Source of the DNA: Sycon ciliatum
Taxonomy: Eukaryota > Porifera > Calcarea > Leucosolenida > Sycettidae
DNA length: 64,000 nt
Direction of reading: 5' to 3'
Assembly: GCF_964019385.1 (NCBI RefSeq)
Contig: NC_088649.1
Span: 6,921,503 to 6,985,502, forward strand
A model generated the notes under the pieces. The model searched no databases, was not told the origin of the DNA, and was given only the letters and a program-made list of their open reading frames with translations. Shown piece after piece: positions 1-10,749 of the stretch (position 1 is the first letter of the stretch; each line of letters starts with the position of its first letter). The position numbers and the translations under genes are program-made.

Positions 1-53
1 GGAGTGAGTGCACATTATAGCGTGACTTGTAGTTCCTTGGTCAATTTCTTTCT

Positions 54-421
54 TAGATAAATATGGTGGTAAAGACACACCTGGCAATATGGCGGTAAAC
101 ACACGCCTGCCCACACACGCTCTCTAGGGTGCAAAGTTCCGGCACAGAGCTCTCCTTCTCACCACCACCACCATCAGTTCGCGCCTGGCGCCTGGTCGAT
201 GCATGGCTGGCGGTATCCGGCATAGCAGGCTGGTACATCAAGTAGCGCATGGCACATAGATGATGACACAGCAACGACATAGCTCTGTGCCAGAACTTTG
301 CAGCCTAGAGAGCGTGTGTGGGCAGGCGTGTGTTTACCGCCATATTGCCAGGTGTGTCTTTACCACCATATTTATCTACCATAAGTACAGCTGCAGTGGT
401 GTCTTCATTTTCATTCTCCAG
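54..421. repeat. Hammerhead-repeat (retrozyme-like) unit, folded back, ribozyme missing
   Basis: Two pieces of the roughly 350-bp repeat also found near 26, 59 and 60 kb meet head to head. Positions 54-274 carry the unit in minus orientation. At the point where the ribozyme should begin, the sequence turns round and 276-421 carries it in plus orientation. About 100 bp (54-152 against 281-380) therefore form a hairpin. The hammerhead core itself is absent. The short ORFs here are not credible genes, because they are the repeat read in both directions. The match to the other copies is clear by eye; the fold-back origin is inferred. Confidence 0.75.
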
Positions 422-1142
422 AATTTCTTTCTTCTACAAACTAATTTTGGCAATGAAATATGTTTTTCAAAATATTTCAACTAATGAATATAAGAAGTAA
501 TGTAATGTTTTCTCTTTTCTATGTTGATCTCTGGCATGCATGGACACCTTGGTCAGGGGATACTCTATTTTTGTGTACTGAGTATGGCCATGCGCTACTT
601 GAAAGTACGAAAACGCACACTTTTCCCGACTTTGAGGCTCCATAACAACAACGAATTGAATAATGATCTCCCTTGCCAAAGCATAATGTGAAGATTCTGC
701 GAGCATAATGCGAGCATCCATGAAGTCATAATTCCATGATATCGCGAGCATAATCCACCGGAGCTTAGTCCCGTGCAAACCATGCAAGAAAATACTGTGT
801 TCATCCAGTGTTTCCTTGGCAGTGTGCGGTGCTGTCACTGTCAAACCGAGAAAAGACCTGCGGATCACCTGCCGCAATGAATCCTAAATGAACTCTGTTT
901 TGACTCACTTTGACTCATTGATTCTATTTTTTATTCCTGCGTCTTTGCAAGTCCCGTTGGCGCTTTTTCAGGAACTTCTGGTATGATGCATTAAATTTTT
1001 GGTGTGATTGTGTGCGATTTGTGTTTCTTGTAGGCATTATTTTCATTTCTATTTTGTCATTGTGTAGCTGTTTCTGTTGTTGGGGATTACTGTTTCGTTT
1101 TTGTATTCTTTTATTTTTTAAATCTACTTCAAAGTCCTTACA
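422..1142. other. No gene recognised
   Basis: AT-rich sequence with a few open frames of 60 to 136 codons, none with a recognisable motif. Positions 680-760 contain several close copies of the word GAGCATAAT, which hints at decayed transposon sequence, but no termini can be defined. Confidence 0.4.
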
Positions 1143-1171
1143 AATAGTCTACATGGAGATAATAATTTTAA

Positions 1172-1260
1172 TATAGCTATGAATAGGATGAAGACCGCAG
1201 ACATCACGCAACCAACGTAGTTGCGTGATGTCTGCGGCCGTCATCCTATTCATAGCTATA
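1172..1260. repeat. Near-perfect 41-bp hairpin, relic of a Penelope-like element end
   Basis: Arms 1172-1212 and 1220-1260 are reverse complements over 41 bp with about two mismatches and a 7-base loop. The arm sequence, and the flank before it (1145-1171), match the inverted ends of the element at 52.2-53.4 kb, including the words TAGCTATGAA and GCAGACATC. The simplest reading is two inverted terminal segments joined after loss of everything between them. Confidence 0.7.
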
Positions 1261-1319
1261 TCAAATTTCTTAGTTGATTATTGTTCTGGGCGTGCCAGAG
1301 TCCCGGCGTACTGTTCGAA

Positions 1320-2130
1320 AACTACTCTCTGCCTTCCAAGTCCGCTTTTCAACACGCGGGTGAAGGGTAGGAAATGACTACATGTACTGTGCGAGTAGAA
1401 ACATTGAGAGGTGTTGCAACTTACAACACATTCTTCACCTGCAAGAGTGCCAGAATATCTGACGATCGTTACCTTCTATAGCTTATAGTGACATGCTCTT
1501 CCCTTCGCAATGTTCTACCTCCATCATTTGTGAATGACTTTATAGACTGTCCATGGTGGAAAGGATCTCAAAACATTTTTCACATGCAATAGAGCGAGGC
1601 AGCTAATGGGGTCATTTTCGGCACTTGTGCCAGGGGTTGTGAGACGTATCCACTCACCCCACCGTTAGGCGCTGCATCTGCCGCTAGGGTTTATCGGGTG
1701 TTACTTTTTTTTTTACTTTTTACTTTTAATGGCGAGGCTAGCTGACGGTCATTACCTTCTCTTGAGATACTACATGTTAGGCTATTGCCTTCAGTATTGT
1801 TTGCCTCAATCATTAGTAAATGTCGTTTTAGGCTGTCCGTTATGGAAAGGATTTAAAAGTTCTCAAATGTGCCCTTTTTCTGCAGGTTTCAGCAGAAGTT
1901 TCGTGAGAACTAAAAACAATTATCAACACAGGATCGGTTGGGTAAGGATACCTGTCTTGGTGACCCTAGGCTTGGCAGATTTATTAATTTCACATATGAT
2001 ACATGAGAACGAGATCATTAATTACAACACAAATACAAAACAAAATAATCCACCTCAGAATACGATTTTGGACTACCAAATTCTATCACATGTGTGGCTA
2101 CGATCAGACTTGTGTGAATAGCATCGTAGG
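1320..2130 (-). other. Zinc-finger unit spacer (3' side of ZnF1), interrupted by a SINE
   Basis: The stretch matches 26365-27020 and 61390-62060, the flanks downstream of ZnF8 and ZnF14, so it is part of the duplicated zinc-finger unit. Apart from the SINE at 1601-1731 I see no coding sequence. The 130-codon open frame at 1729-2121 crosses the SINE boundary and is not credible as a gene. Confidence 0.6.
1601..1731 (+). mobile_element. SINE, 5'-truncated copy
   Basis: This segment matches the body of the full-length SINE at 44216-44521 (shared words GCTAATGGGGTC, GGCACTTGTGCCAG, GGCGCTGCATCTGCCGC). It ends in a T-rich tail of TTTTAC-type repeats. Seven-base direct repeats GCGAGGC flank it at 1594-1600 and 1732-1738, as expected for a target-site duplication. 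The tRNA-like head with its B box is missing. Confidence 0.8.
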
Positions 2131-2179
2131 CTTTTTTTGGACTTTTTCAAACTGGTGGCAATGCATTCTAACTTTCTGA

Positions 2180-2202
2180 TAGACACACACAGACAGTCTC
2201 TG

Positions 2203-2236
<34 letters not shown>

Positions 2237-2445
2237 GCACGCAAACACTTTCAAACACACACAAACACTCTCAAACACACACACACACTCACTCCCTCAC
2301 TTTTATGCACTCTCTCTCTCTCTCGCTCTCTCTCTCGCTCTCGCTCTCTCGCTCTCGCTCTCTCGCTCTCTCTCTCTTGCTCGCTCTCTCTCTCGCTCTC
2401 TCTCTCTCGCTCTCTCTCTCTCGCTCTCTCTCTCTCGCTCTTGTT
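2180..2445. repeat. Large CT/CA microsatellite
   Basis: About 260 bp of CT, CA and CTCTCG-type simple repeats. It lies at the position downstream of ZnF1 where the other units carry only short CA/CT runs (for example 10630, 13360, 16195 and 20540), so it is an expansion of a shared seed. The serine/leucine and arginine/glutamate ORFs across it are simple-repeat artefacts. Confidence 0.9.
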
Positions 2446-2522
2446 CGTAGAAATTGAAAGCACGAAAAGGCTAAATGCATTTTTACACATAGTAAAACAC
2501 TTTCAAACGACATTTTGGCTGT

Positions 2523-3623
2523 TCATTTTATTGTATGAATAGTACGCTCGTGTCTACGAAGACTTGATGCACACTGGAAAACCTTTGCACACTCTTCGCA
2601 CCTATACGGACGTTCTCCTGTATGAATACGTTCATGGTCACGTAGATGGCTTGACCGCGTGAACGACCTTACACATGCCTTGCACTTAAAAGGTCTTTCT
2701 CCAGAATGGATACGTTCATGTTTGCGTAAATTTGACGAATCCGTGAACGATGTGCCACATGTCTTACACTTGTGCGGCCGCTCTCCGGTATGAGTACGTT
2801 TATGAGAACTTAGAATGCCTGACTGAGTGAAAGACACCCCGCATACATCACACTTAAATGGACGATCTCCAGTGTGAATACGTTCATGCTCGCGGTTATG
2901 AGAAACGTTCCTAAACTCCTTCTTGCAAAACTGACATCTTTGTGATGCCTTACACTTAGAACGCCTGGATGGATCCTGATTCTGAGCCCTAACCTTAGAA
3001 GAGTCTGATATTTGTTGGATAGGACGTCTGTGTTCAACTGGCATGTCACACGAATCAGGTTGTACCGATGCTTGACGTGTCCTTCCGGCAGAAACTCCAG
3101 TGTTTGACGCTGTGGCTGGAGTTAAGACGTCCACTTCAATCTGAAGAGATGGTTTCACTGGCCATGCGCGTGTATCATAGGCGCTGAACGCAGAAGTCCA
3201 GTTCTCGACGTCTTCCATTGCTGTTGGTGCACTAGAAGTAACTTCATCCCTTTCGCTTTTGCGTTCGGTCCCATGTGTCGTTTTGAAAGCTGGTTGACGA
3301 TTAGAAATACAGGCCGAAAGAATTGTGTTCCTCGCCCGTTTTAGCAATGGCGGAGGAGAAACAGGAAACGTGATACTGGTATATTCAGGGGGTATACTAC
3401 TCGTGTCTTCTCCGTTTTCCAGTGAAGCGGATCTCATACACGACGCTTTCGCCATGTTTGCTTCGCCAATTTTTGCCTCAGAAAATGGTGGAACAGACGA
3501 TTGGCCATGCCGTCTAGAACTTCGGTCGAGCATATTCCTCTTTGACTTTATCAATGGCGGCGTTGGTGGTAATTCATTAGAATCCACACTGCAGCCAGGA
3601 TTCGACTCCTCAAAGTCTTCCAT
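2523..3623 (-). CDS. ZnF1: C2H2 zinc-finger protein, five fingers, complete 3' end
   Basis: Predicted 366-residue nuclear DNA-binding protein. The frame stays open to 3677, but I start at the ATG at 3623 (MEDFEES), which the paralogues share. Residues 1 to about 228 form the family N-terminal half with a proline-rich patch (PVSPPPLLKR-like); I see no KRAB, BTB, SCAN or ZAD domain. From about residue 230 come five fingers spaced 28 residues: CQFC, CDVC, CKTC, CKAC and CEEC, joined by [16 protein letters not shown] and SGERPFKC linkers. The last finger has one extra residue between its histidines. The stop at 2523-2525 overlaps an AATAAA signal (2527-2532, minus strand). Only this copy reads cleanly through all the 3' fingers. 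DNA binding is established for the fold; the target is unknown. Confidence 0.85.
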   Translation of the reverse strand: MEDFEESNPGCSVDSNELPPTPPLIKSKRNMLDRSSRRHGQSSVPPFSEAKIGEANMAKASCMRSASLENGEDTSSIPPEYTSITFPVSPPPLLKRARNTILSACISNRQPAFKTTHGTERKSERDEVTSSAPTAMEDVENWTSAFSAYDTRAWPVKPSLQIEVDVLTPATASNTGVSAGRTRQASVQPDSCDMPVEHRRPIQQISDSSKVRAQNQDPSRRSKCKASQRCQFCKKEFRNVSHNREHERIHTGDRPFKCDVCGVSFTQSGILSSHKRTHTGERPHKCKTCGTSFTDSSNLRKHERIHSGERPFKCKACVRSFTRSSHLRDHERIHTGERPYRCEECAKVFQCASSLRRHERTIHTIK

Positions 3624-3635
3624 TTTCACAGTCAG

Positions 3636-3670
3636 AACCGAAGCAACTCTGGAAGGGAAATTGCATAACC
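3636..3670 (-). promoter_or_regulatory. Candidate 3' splice site upstream of the ZnF1 coding exon
   Basis: On the minus strand, CAATTTCCCTTCCAG precedes AGTTGC about 25 bases before the ATG, with the exon starting near 3648. It has the form of a pyrimidine-rich acceptor. Most other copies keep it (for example near ZnF3, ZnF4, ZnF7, ZnF10 and ZnF11), suggesting a 5' non-coding exon farther upstream. An ATG just inside the pyrimidine tract opens a short overlapping frame, which matters only if the tract is not spliced out. Confidence 0.45.
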
Positions 3671-3711
3671 GAGCCAATATATCGTGCTCTAGTGTGAAAA
3701 GCCATTATTAG

Positions 3712-4975
3712 TTGATGACGGATTTGCCATAATTCTGGCAGCCCGCATTTTACGTATATTCTCCACTTCAAGTATGTACATGGCAACTTGATGTCACCAT
3801 CTCAAGGTGTCATGGACGTTTGCATTAATTGCCGCAAAAAAGGTGTTAGTTGCCAAAGAAGAATCTTTTCGTTTTAAGTGATAAGGATCACTGCTTCTGT
3901 TCTTTGTCAGTGTCAACATTACAAGTTATTCTTCGGCACTGAACTGCCATTCTGACACAAGTAAAGTATCTATTACTCACCAAATATTTACTTTTCAGAA
4001 TGCAAAAGGTTTATTGCTGACAAGAAGTAGCGGAGGAGTGAGATTTCCTGCACGGTTATGAGTTTGGATGTACATTGTATTTCAGCATGGTGGAGTGGAA
4101 AAATTCAAAAAACAATTTTAAGGAACAGGCCAAAAGGAGGATGGGGTCGTCGGTGCTAAAAGAGGTGTTCTACTATATGCCAATGAATAGTTCTTACTAA
4201 AGGAGGGCGTGGCTGTCTATTTTGTCTCCCCTTGAAATATGAATATTTTCAAGACGATCATTTGTTCCGTCAGGGGATGATCGCCCTTATCTCTCTGGGA
4301 TGCTGGCGTGGCTAAGCGGTCCTGCCTCGGGAACTCTTCTATGATCTTCTATGATCAGGCAATTACGGCTTGAAGGAGTTATATTCGTACACACCCACCG
4401 TGGCAAGTCTCGTTTGCAGACCCATTAATCATGTGATGTTTTGACCATTTGTTAGCTTATGCTAATTTCAAAGTTCCTTTTCAAACTACTTTTCAAGGGC
4501 TTTGCACAGTCGATCTACACACCAAGGAAACGTGCCTGCATATTTTGAGCGAAATTGGAGAGATATTATCTACAAGTTGTAGTCTTCTCAGACATGCTCA
4601 GTCAGCAAAGCCTTCGCTCATATCTTCTTTCTATATAAAGTAAAACCTTCTGAGTTCAAAGGCTATACCAGAATAATACTATTAACTTCTGACTTAATAC
4701 ATGAGAACAAGACCATGGAATAGACCAGAAATGCAGAACTACATAATCCACATCAGCTTGCGATTCTGGACTATCATAGTCTCGATTGATGATTTCATTT
4801 TGTTTAATGTGGTGCGAATCTATATTATCTTTCTAACAGACAGACAGACACACACACACACCCACTGCACTCTCTCTCTGTATTATATTTGTACAATTCA
4901 TGAGCACGAAGAGAAGAAAGTCATTTTCACAGATCGTAAAACACTTTCTAACGAAGTTTAGGCTGTTCATTTTAT
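3712..4975. other. Zinc-finger unit spacer between ZnF1 and ZnF2
   Basis: Homologous spacer of the duplicated unit: upstream flank of ZnF1, a middle part with the recurring GATGCTGGCGTGGCTAAGCG word (near 4300), then the downstream flank of ZnF2 with a short CA run near 4850. No gene, RNA or mobile element was recognised. Confidence 0.6.
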
Positions 4976-6225
4976 GTTATGACTACACTAGTGTCTACCA
5001 AGACTTGATGATGTTCTGAAGTATTTTCGGAACTCTCTGCACCTATAAGGACGTTCTCCTGTATGTGTACGCTCATGGCTGTGTGGATGACCTCACACAT
5101 GTCTTGCATGTAAAAAGGTCTTTAAAGCAGAATGGATACATTCATGTCTGCGTAAACTGAATGATTGTGTGAACGATGTGCCACATTTCTTACACTTGTG
5201 CGGTTTCTCTCCAGTGTGAATACGTTTATGAACACATAGAGTGCCTGACTTAGAGAAAGACATCCCGCATACGTCACACTTGAATGGTCGATCTCCAGTA
5301 TGGGTACGTTTATGACCACAGAGAATGTCTGACCGAGTGAAAGACTTCCCGCATACATCACACTTGAATGGTCGAACTCCACTATGCGTACGTTTATGAA
5401 CACAGAGAACGTCCGACCGAGTGAAAGACTTCCCGCATACATCACACTTGAATGGTGGATCTTCAGTATGAATATGTTCAAGCTGGCGGAGGCGAGAAAC
5501 TTGTTTGATCTTTTAGGCAAAACTGACACCTCTGTGATGTCTTACACTTAGAACGCTTGTAAAGATCCTGATTCTGAGCCATAACCTTAGAAGAGACAGA
5601 GATTTGTAAGATATGACGCCTGCTTTCAACCGGCATGGCACGCCCATCAGGTTCCTTCCATGTTTCACGTGTCCTTCCAGCAGAAACTCCAGTATATGAC
5701 GCTGTGGCAGGAGTTAAAACGTCCATTCCAAACTGAGGAGTTGGTTTCGCAGGCGATACACGTTTACCATAAGCGCTGAACGCAGAAGTCTGGTTCTCGA
5801 CGTCTTCCATTTCAGGCGGTGTACTAGACGTTGCTTTATCCCTTTCGCTTTTTCCGGCTGTTGGAAATGTCTGTTGGAAATGTCTGTTGGAAATCTGGTT
5901 GAGGAGTAGGAATACTGGCTGAAAGAATTGCGTTCCTCGTCCGTTTTATCAATGGCGGAGGAGAAACAGGAAATATGCTACTGGTATACTCAGGGAGTAT
6001 ATTACTCGTGTCTTCTTTGTTTTCCAGTGAAGCGGATCTCATACACGACGCTTTCTTCATGTTTTCTTCTACAAAGTTTGACGCAGATGGTGAAACAGAC
6101 GACGGACCATACTGTCTAGAACTTTGTTCAACCATATTCCTCCTTGATTTCATCAATGGCGGCATTGGTGGTAGTTTATTAGAATTCAGACTACAGTCTG
6201 ACTTCGACTCCTCAAAGTCTTCCAT
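4976..6225 (-). pseudogene. ZnF2: C2H2 zinc-finger pseudogene, two frameshifts
   Basis: The ATG at 6225 and the N-terminal half are typical, but a 13-base tandem duplication near 5865-5890 (the TGTTGGAAATGTC word repeated) shifts the frame and ends the first open frame at 5836. The second frame (about 5810-5478) continues through the linker region to the first finger, where two bases are missing after CQFCLKD and a stop follows. In the third frame four fingers can still be read (CDVC, CDVC, CDVC, CKKC, to about 5122), without an in-frame ATG. Vestiges of two further fingers extend to about 4976. The upstream flank was later hit by a gypsy-like element. Confidence 0.8.
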
Positions 6226-6476
6226 TTCTCACTGAACTGCAATAACTCGGGTAGGGGAACTTCAATTTCACCAATGCACGATTTACAGGATCAGTGAAAA
6301 ACAGAGCCAATATTCCTCCCATCTAATTCACGCAGCGAAAAAAAACTACCAATGCAGAATGGTTCGCTCTGTGCGCGTGAATATCGTGTTCTACGGTGTA
6401 AAAAGCCATGTTAGTTGATAAAAAAAAGTTTGCCATAATTATGGCAGCCCGCAATGCGTGACAATTGAAGGTACAT
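6226..6476. other. ZnF2 upstream flank
   Basis: Shares the conserved upstream sequence of the family (TTTGCCATAATTATGGCAGCC near 6430), ending at the gypsy-like insertion. It matches the same position upstream of ZnF3, ZnF7 and ZnF9. No gene. Confidence 0.6.
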
Positions 6477-6539
6477 TGTAGTAGTAGTGACAATGCATGG
6501 TGACATTCAGTGAGGCCTTGACCAGTCTAGCCTGCAGTG

Positions 6540-8522
6540 TCCTGAGAAGCTGACTAGGCGAGAGATCTTTTCTTGGTGTGGTCGTCTCACAAGCCACTAC
6601 CTGGTCCTATCTTGGCTTCGACCGGCATGTTCGTTTCTGAACCGTTTGGCTTCCTCTAATGGTGCTGGGTGGGACTCTGACTTGCCTTTTGCTGTTAGGT
6701 TGTGTTGTGTTGAGCTTACAGATCGCCTTTCTGCACAAGACCCCACCACTGGTAGCTAGAATGTTCCAACATCGCCTGACTCGGAATGGACTCTGTATTG
6801 TGATGCTTCTTATGTAGCTCTTGGTGTCGTTCTCGAGGTAAATGGCACTGCTGTTGAAGATGCATGTTGGCTGCGACAAGCAGGTGGGAAAAAGCACATC
6901 AATGTAGCTGAATTATAAGCCGTTGTGAAGGGTCAGAATCTTGCCCAACAAAGGAAAGCACAGAAAGTGAACATTGTTACCGATTCCAAACCAGTGTATC
7001 GTTATTGATTTCCTGCCAACTATGTCACTGTCTGTCCGGTGGGTTCCATCGAAGCAGAATAAGGCTGATGTTTTGTCGCGTGTTCCAGCGACATTTCTTA
7101 CCGTGTTCAAGTCCTTTGCTAAAACCAGTGATGTTGTGTCTGCTGCTGTTCCCTTCCGAGACAGTGTTATCAGTTTAGCAGATATTGCTCACCACCAGTC
7201 AGCTGACAGCACTATTGCAGAAGCCATTCTGCATATAGCTGAAGGTCAGCCTATGTGTCCTGCCGCCTTCAAGAAGATCAGGAGCCAACTCGTCGTGGAA
7301 GATGGCGTACTGAAACGCAGCATCAAGCTACCGCTCGGGGAGATTGTGAATGTGCCTGTTATTGCCAAGTCTCTTGAGAGTAGTGTCCTCACTCACTCGC
7401 ATACACGGACTTGTCATGGATGCTGGGAAATTATGTACCGTTTTCTTCGTGAGCGTTGTCTCGTCGCTGATCTTGCTTCTAAGTGCCAGAAGTTTGTTAC
7501 GTCGTGTCGTGAATGCTGTGCAGCCAATCCTCGACGAGGTGAGTCCGTACCTCCTGCACGTGCTAGTATTGCTGAGGGTCCTTGGAACATTGTCCAAATT
7601 GAGACTTTGGAGCTAGGAGCTGCTACTGACTACCACTGTGTACTTGTTTATTACGATACCTTCAGGAAGTGGGTAGAAGTTGTGCCCGTCATGATACTAA
7701 AAGTGTTGCGTCTGCCTTTGTTAACGTATGTGCCTGCTGGGGCCCGCCATCTGTTGTGCGATGTGACAATGGCACTGAATTGTTCAACCAAGTAACTTCT
7801 GCGCTGTATGATGCATTTGGAGTTACAGTTAAGAGAGGTGCAGTAAGGCATCCACAGTCACAGGCAGTCGCTGAACGGTTTAACCGGACATTGGTAAACC
7901 TGATTCGCAAGACATTAGGTGATGCAGTTGATTGGCATGCTGAGCTTGATATCTTGCTGTACTACCATCGTGTACGTCCACATGCACAAACACACATTTC
8001 GCCATTCCAGGCTATGGTGGGATGGCAACCACGCAAGTTACTGGTTGAAAACGTACAGTGTGAGAAGTCTGGTAGTACTTGGGCTGATTACATTGAAGCT
8101 GCAGCTGCACGAATTCGTGATTATCTTGAGCTTGAATTGTCGACTACTGATTTTGTTGAAGATGTCACTAATAATCCTTATGTTATTGGAGACTGTGTCA
8201 TGCTGCGTAGGTCTGCCCGCAGGCAAAAGTGTACTTCTCCTTATAATATGAGCCAGGCTGGAAAGTTGAATCTGTTATTTCCCCTAGCACAGTTGTTATT
8301 ATGTACACTGCTGATAATAGGCGACACTCGAAGCGTGTGAACGTCGACTTTCTGAAGCTGGACCCTGGTGAGTCACTGGAAGAGTCTCCAGATACCTCTG
8401 ATGTTGACGATCTCCCTGATGATGATAACCTGGCTGTTGTGTTCGATTCGTCTATCAGTGAACCTGCTCGCTATGGTCTGCGGGACCGACACCAGCTACG
8501 GCCGCCTGCACGGTACACTTGA
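6540..8522 (+). pseudogene. pol remnant: RT tail, RNase H, integrase
   Basis: Frames read in order. First the end of the reverse-transcriptase connection (KLTRREIFSWCGRL, about 6545). Then RNase H with catalytic-type residues in LYCDASYVALG, VAEL and VTDSK (about 6790-6990), broken by a TAA just after AEL. Then SVRWVPSKQNKADVLSRV (about 7035), an integrase zinc-binding H2C2 segment ending TSCREC (about 7380-7520), and the integrase core, which has IET where an aspartate is expected, then RCDNGTE and AERFNRTL. A GPY-like tail ends in RYGLRDRHQLRPPARYT and a stop at 8522. A frameshift lies near 7680-7700. The order of domains fits Ty3/gypsy. It cannot encode an active enzyme as it stands. Confidence 0.8.
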
Positions 8523-8636
8523 CTATTGTGCTCAGAGTTTCTAGATTGACTGTTTCTGCTTGATTTGCAATTGGGTCCTTTATTGTTTTTTGTTTGTTTG
8601 TATTTGGTTTGTTTTGCCTTATGTCACCAGGGGGCG

Positions 8637-9106
8637 TGTAGTAGTAGTGACAAAGCATGCTGACACTCAGTGAGGCCTTGATAGAAGTTACTGCTAATTC
8701 ATTGACCTTTGGAATGACTGTTGCCGATTCGAATCCCACAATTGCATGTGTTACCTTTTTGTGTCTTTTCCCATTTATGCCAATGATGTAATCATTACTC
8801 ATTGTAGTAGATAGAGTAGTCACCTGAGCTTCTCTGCTTGGCTGTTGCTAGGCGCCAGTGCCTGGCCCTGGTATAAAGGCAGTGGTTTCTCCTCATTTCA
8901 CTCTCTTTCTCTTCGGTCCTGATGGCGTCGTGAGCTGCTGCTGGCTACTGTTCAAGTACTGTAACTATGATCCTCTCTTCCCTCTTCTTCTATTCCTCCA
9001 TTGTTGTATGAAACTATGTATAACATCAAGAAAGAGTGTCTTGTTGTAGATGCGTGAGTGCTTTATGGGCGCTAGAGTTTGAGCTGGTTACGATTCAGTA
9101 ACAACA
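8637..9106 (+). repeat. 3' LTR of the gypsy-like element
   Basis: Starts TGTAGTAGTAGTGACA right after a polypurine tract (CCAGGGGGCG) and ends ACAACA just before the zinc-finger flank resumes. Its first 45 or so bases repeat the left end of the element at 6477. It contains TATAAA near 8871. Confidence 0.7.
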
Positions 9107-10740
9107 CGCATGTTCTTGCTGTCTCAAGCTGTCAACAGATATACTTTGAAGTAGCTTTAATATGCATCAACTGTCGCACAAACCAATGTTGGTTTGCCAA
9201 AGGAAAATCTTGTGGTTTTACAAGTAAGTGTTAAATGAACATTACTATCAATTTTTTCATTGTCAATGTCGTGACCAACAACGTAGAGCAACGTAATCTG
9301 GTTTGGAAACCACTGTGAATATATCCTGCTGTTGTACGCATCATCGACATCGACATCACCATCATCATCATTACCTGCTCTCGAGTTAGTTAGGGTAATA
9401 CCTTCACTTCATAATGTTCTGCATCAATCATTAGCGAATGACTTTGTAGGCTGTCCGTGGTGAAAAGGATTTCGAATTTTTCAAAGCTGCCATTCTTCTG
9501 CAGGCTGTTAGTGGTGTCGCGGAAGATATCATCATTGTTATGAATATTAATAACTGCTATTCCGACACAAGGTGAGGATCTATCACTCACTCCAAATTCA
9601 CATTATCTGAATTCAAAAGGTCTAATGCTGACTAGAGGTAGCGGAGGGGTGAGCTTTCCTGCGCAGGTATGAGTTTGGAAGTACATTGTATTTCAGCATG
9701 GTGGAGTGGACAAATTCAAAATCGAGAAAAAACAAAAATAATTATGGGGACATGCCCTCGTTGGTAGATTTGGTGTTCTACTATCTGCTCATGACGACGT
9801 AGCTCTCTATTTTATCCGCTCTCGTTATGTGGCTATTTTCAAGACGATAATTTGTGGCCTCAGGGGGTGATGGTACTCATCTTTTGGGATGCTTGCGTTG
9901 CTAAGTCGAGCTGCTCCAGTCATGCACTTTTCTAAAGTGACACAATGTTGGCTTGATGGAGTTTTATTCATTGGTTGGTCGTAAGCGCTGCAGCATGGCT
10001 CGCTTTTTTCAAGACGATAATTTGTGGTCTCAGGGGGTGATGGCACTCATCTTTTGGGATGCTTGCGTTGCTAAGTGGAGCTGCCGCAGTCATGCACTTT
10101 TCTAAAGTGACACAATTTTGCTTGATTTAGTTTTATTCATTGGTTGGTCGTAAGCGCTACGGCATGGCTCGTTTGAAACCAAAACATCATGTCATATTTT
10201 GACCATTGTTGAAGGATATGCCATTTTCAAAGCTCCCTCCAGACAATTTTCCAAAGCGGTTTTCCGCAAAGGAAACGAGTCTGCAAAATTTTAGCTAAAT
10301 CGGAGAAGTCGACTTGCACATACTGTCTGGTCTTCTCAGACATGCTCCCAAAAATGGTCAAAATTGCCTTCGCACATATCTACGATCTGAAAAAATACAC
10401 GTTCTCAGATCAATGGTTATGCTATAATAATGTTATTAACATCTGACATAATACATGAGAACGAGACCATGGATTACAACAGAAATACAGTATAACATAA
10501 TCCACATCAGATTGCGATTCTCAACTATCATAGTCTATTACGTGTGTGGCTAGAACCAGACTTGTGTGAATAGCATCAAAGAGCGATTTCTTTTTTTAAA
10601 TGCTGCGAATGTATACTATCTTTAAAACAGACACACACACTCTCTTTCTCTCTTGATCTTACAATTCATAAGCCCGAAGAGAAGATAGGCATTTTCGCAC
10701 ATAGAAAGCACCCTTCTTACGACTTTAGGCTATTCTTTGT
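9107..10740. other. Zinc-finger unit spacer between ZnF2 and ZnF3
   Basis: Homologous to 19336-20640 and 28905-30200. It carries a short CAT/CAC-rich stretch (9345-9370) and the usual small CA/CT run near 10630. A local tandem duplication lies at 9836-10175. No gene. Confidence 0.6.
9836..10175. repeat. 170-bp tandem duplication
   Basis: Positions 9836-10005 are repeated immediately at 10006-10175 with few differences. Both copies begin TTTTCAAGACGATAATTTGT. The other units have this segment once, so the duplication is local to this spacer. Confidence 0.85.
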
Positions 10741-10749
10741 AGGTTATAA

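Larger units (their letters stand above)
6477..9106 (+). mobile_element. Ty3/gypsy-like LTR retrotransposon, 5' part deleted
   Basis: The 3' LTR (8637-9106, about 470 bp, TG...CA) follows a G-rich polypurine tract. Only the first 45 or so bases of the 5' LTR remain (6477-6521, TGTAGTAGTAGTGACA); the sequence then jumps into the late pol region, so primer-binding site, gag, protease and most of the reverse transcriptase are gone. The element interrupts the conserved upstream flank of ZnF2, which resumes at about 9107. Diverged five-base flanks (TACAT and CGCAT) may be the target duplication. The 3' LTR has a TATAAA at about 8871. Confidence 0.8.

Noticed and set aside
467..877. 136-codon minus-strand frame
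   Set aside because: No motif, no homologous copy in the window, unlikely composition; not supported as a gene.
2137..2513. Serine/leucine and arginine/glutamate frames
   Set aside because: CT/CA microsatellite artefacts.
3325..3711. Plus-strand frames opposite the zinc-finger N-terminal halves (also at 5928, 11591, 14475, 17264, 21524, 24258, 28122, 31167, 33577, 45432, 54578, 63146)
   Set aside because: They recur only because the coding strand is conserved; antisense shadows of the zinc-finger genes.
4300..4345. tRNA gene suggested by GTGGCTAAGCGG
   Set aside because: The word belongs to the zinc-finger spacer and recurs in every unit; no complementary acceptor stem or T arm follows at tRNA distance.
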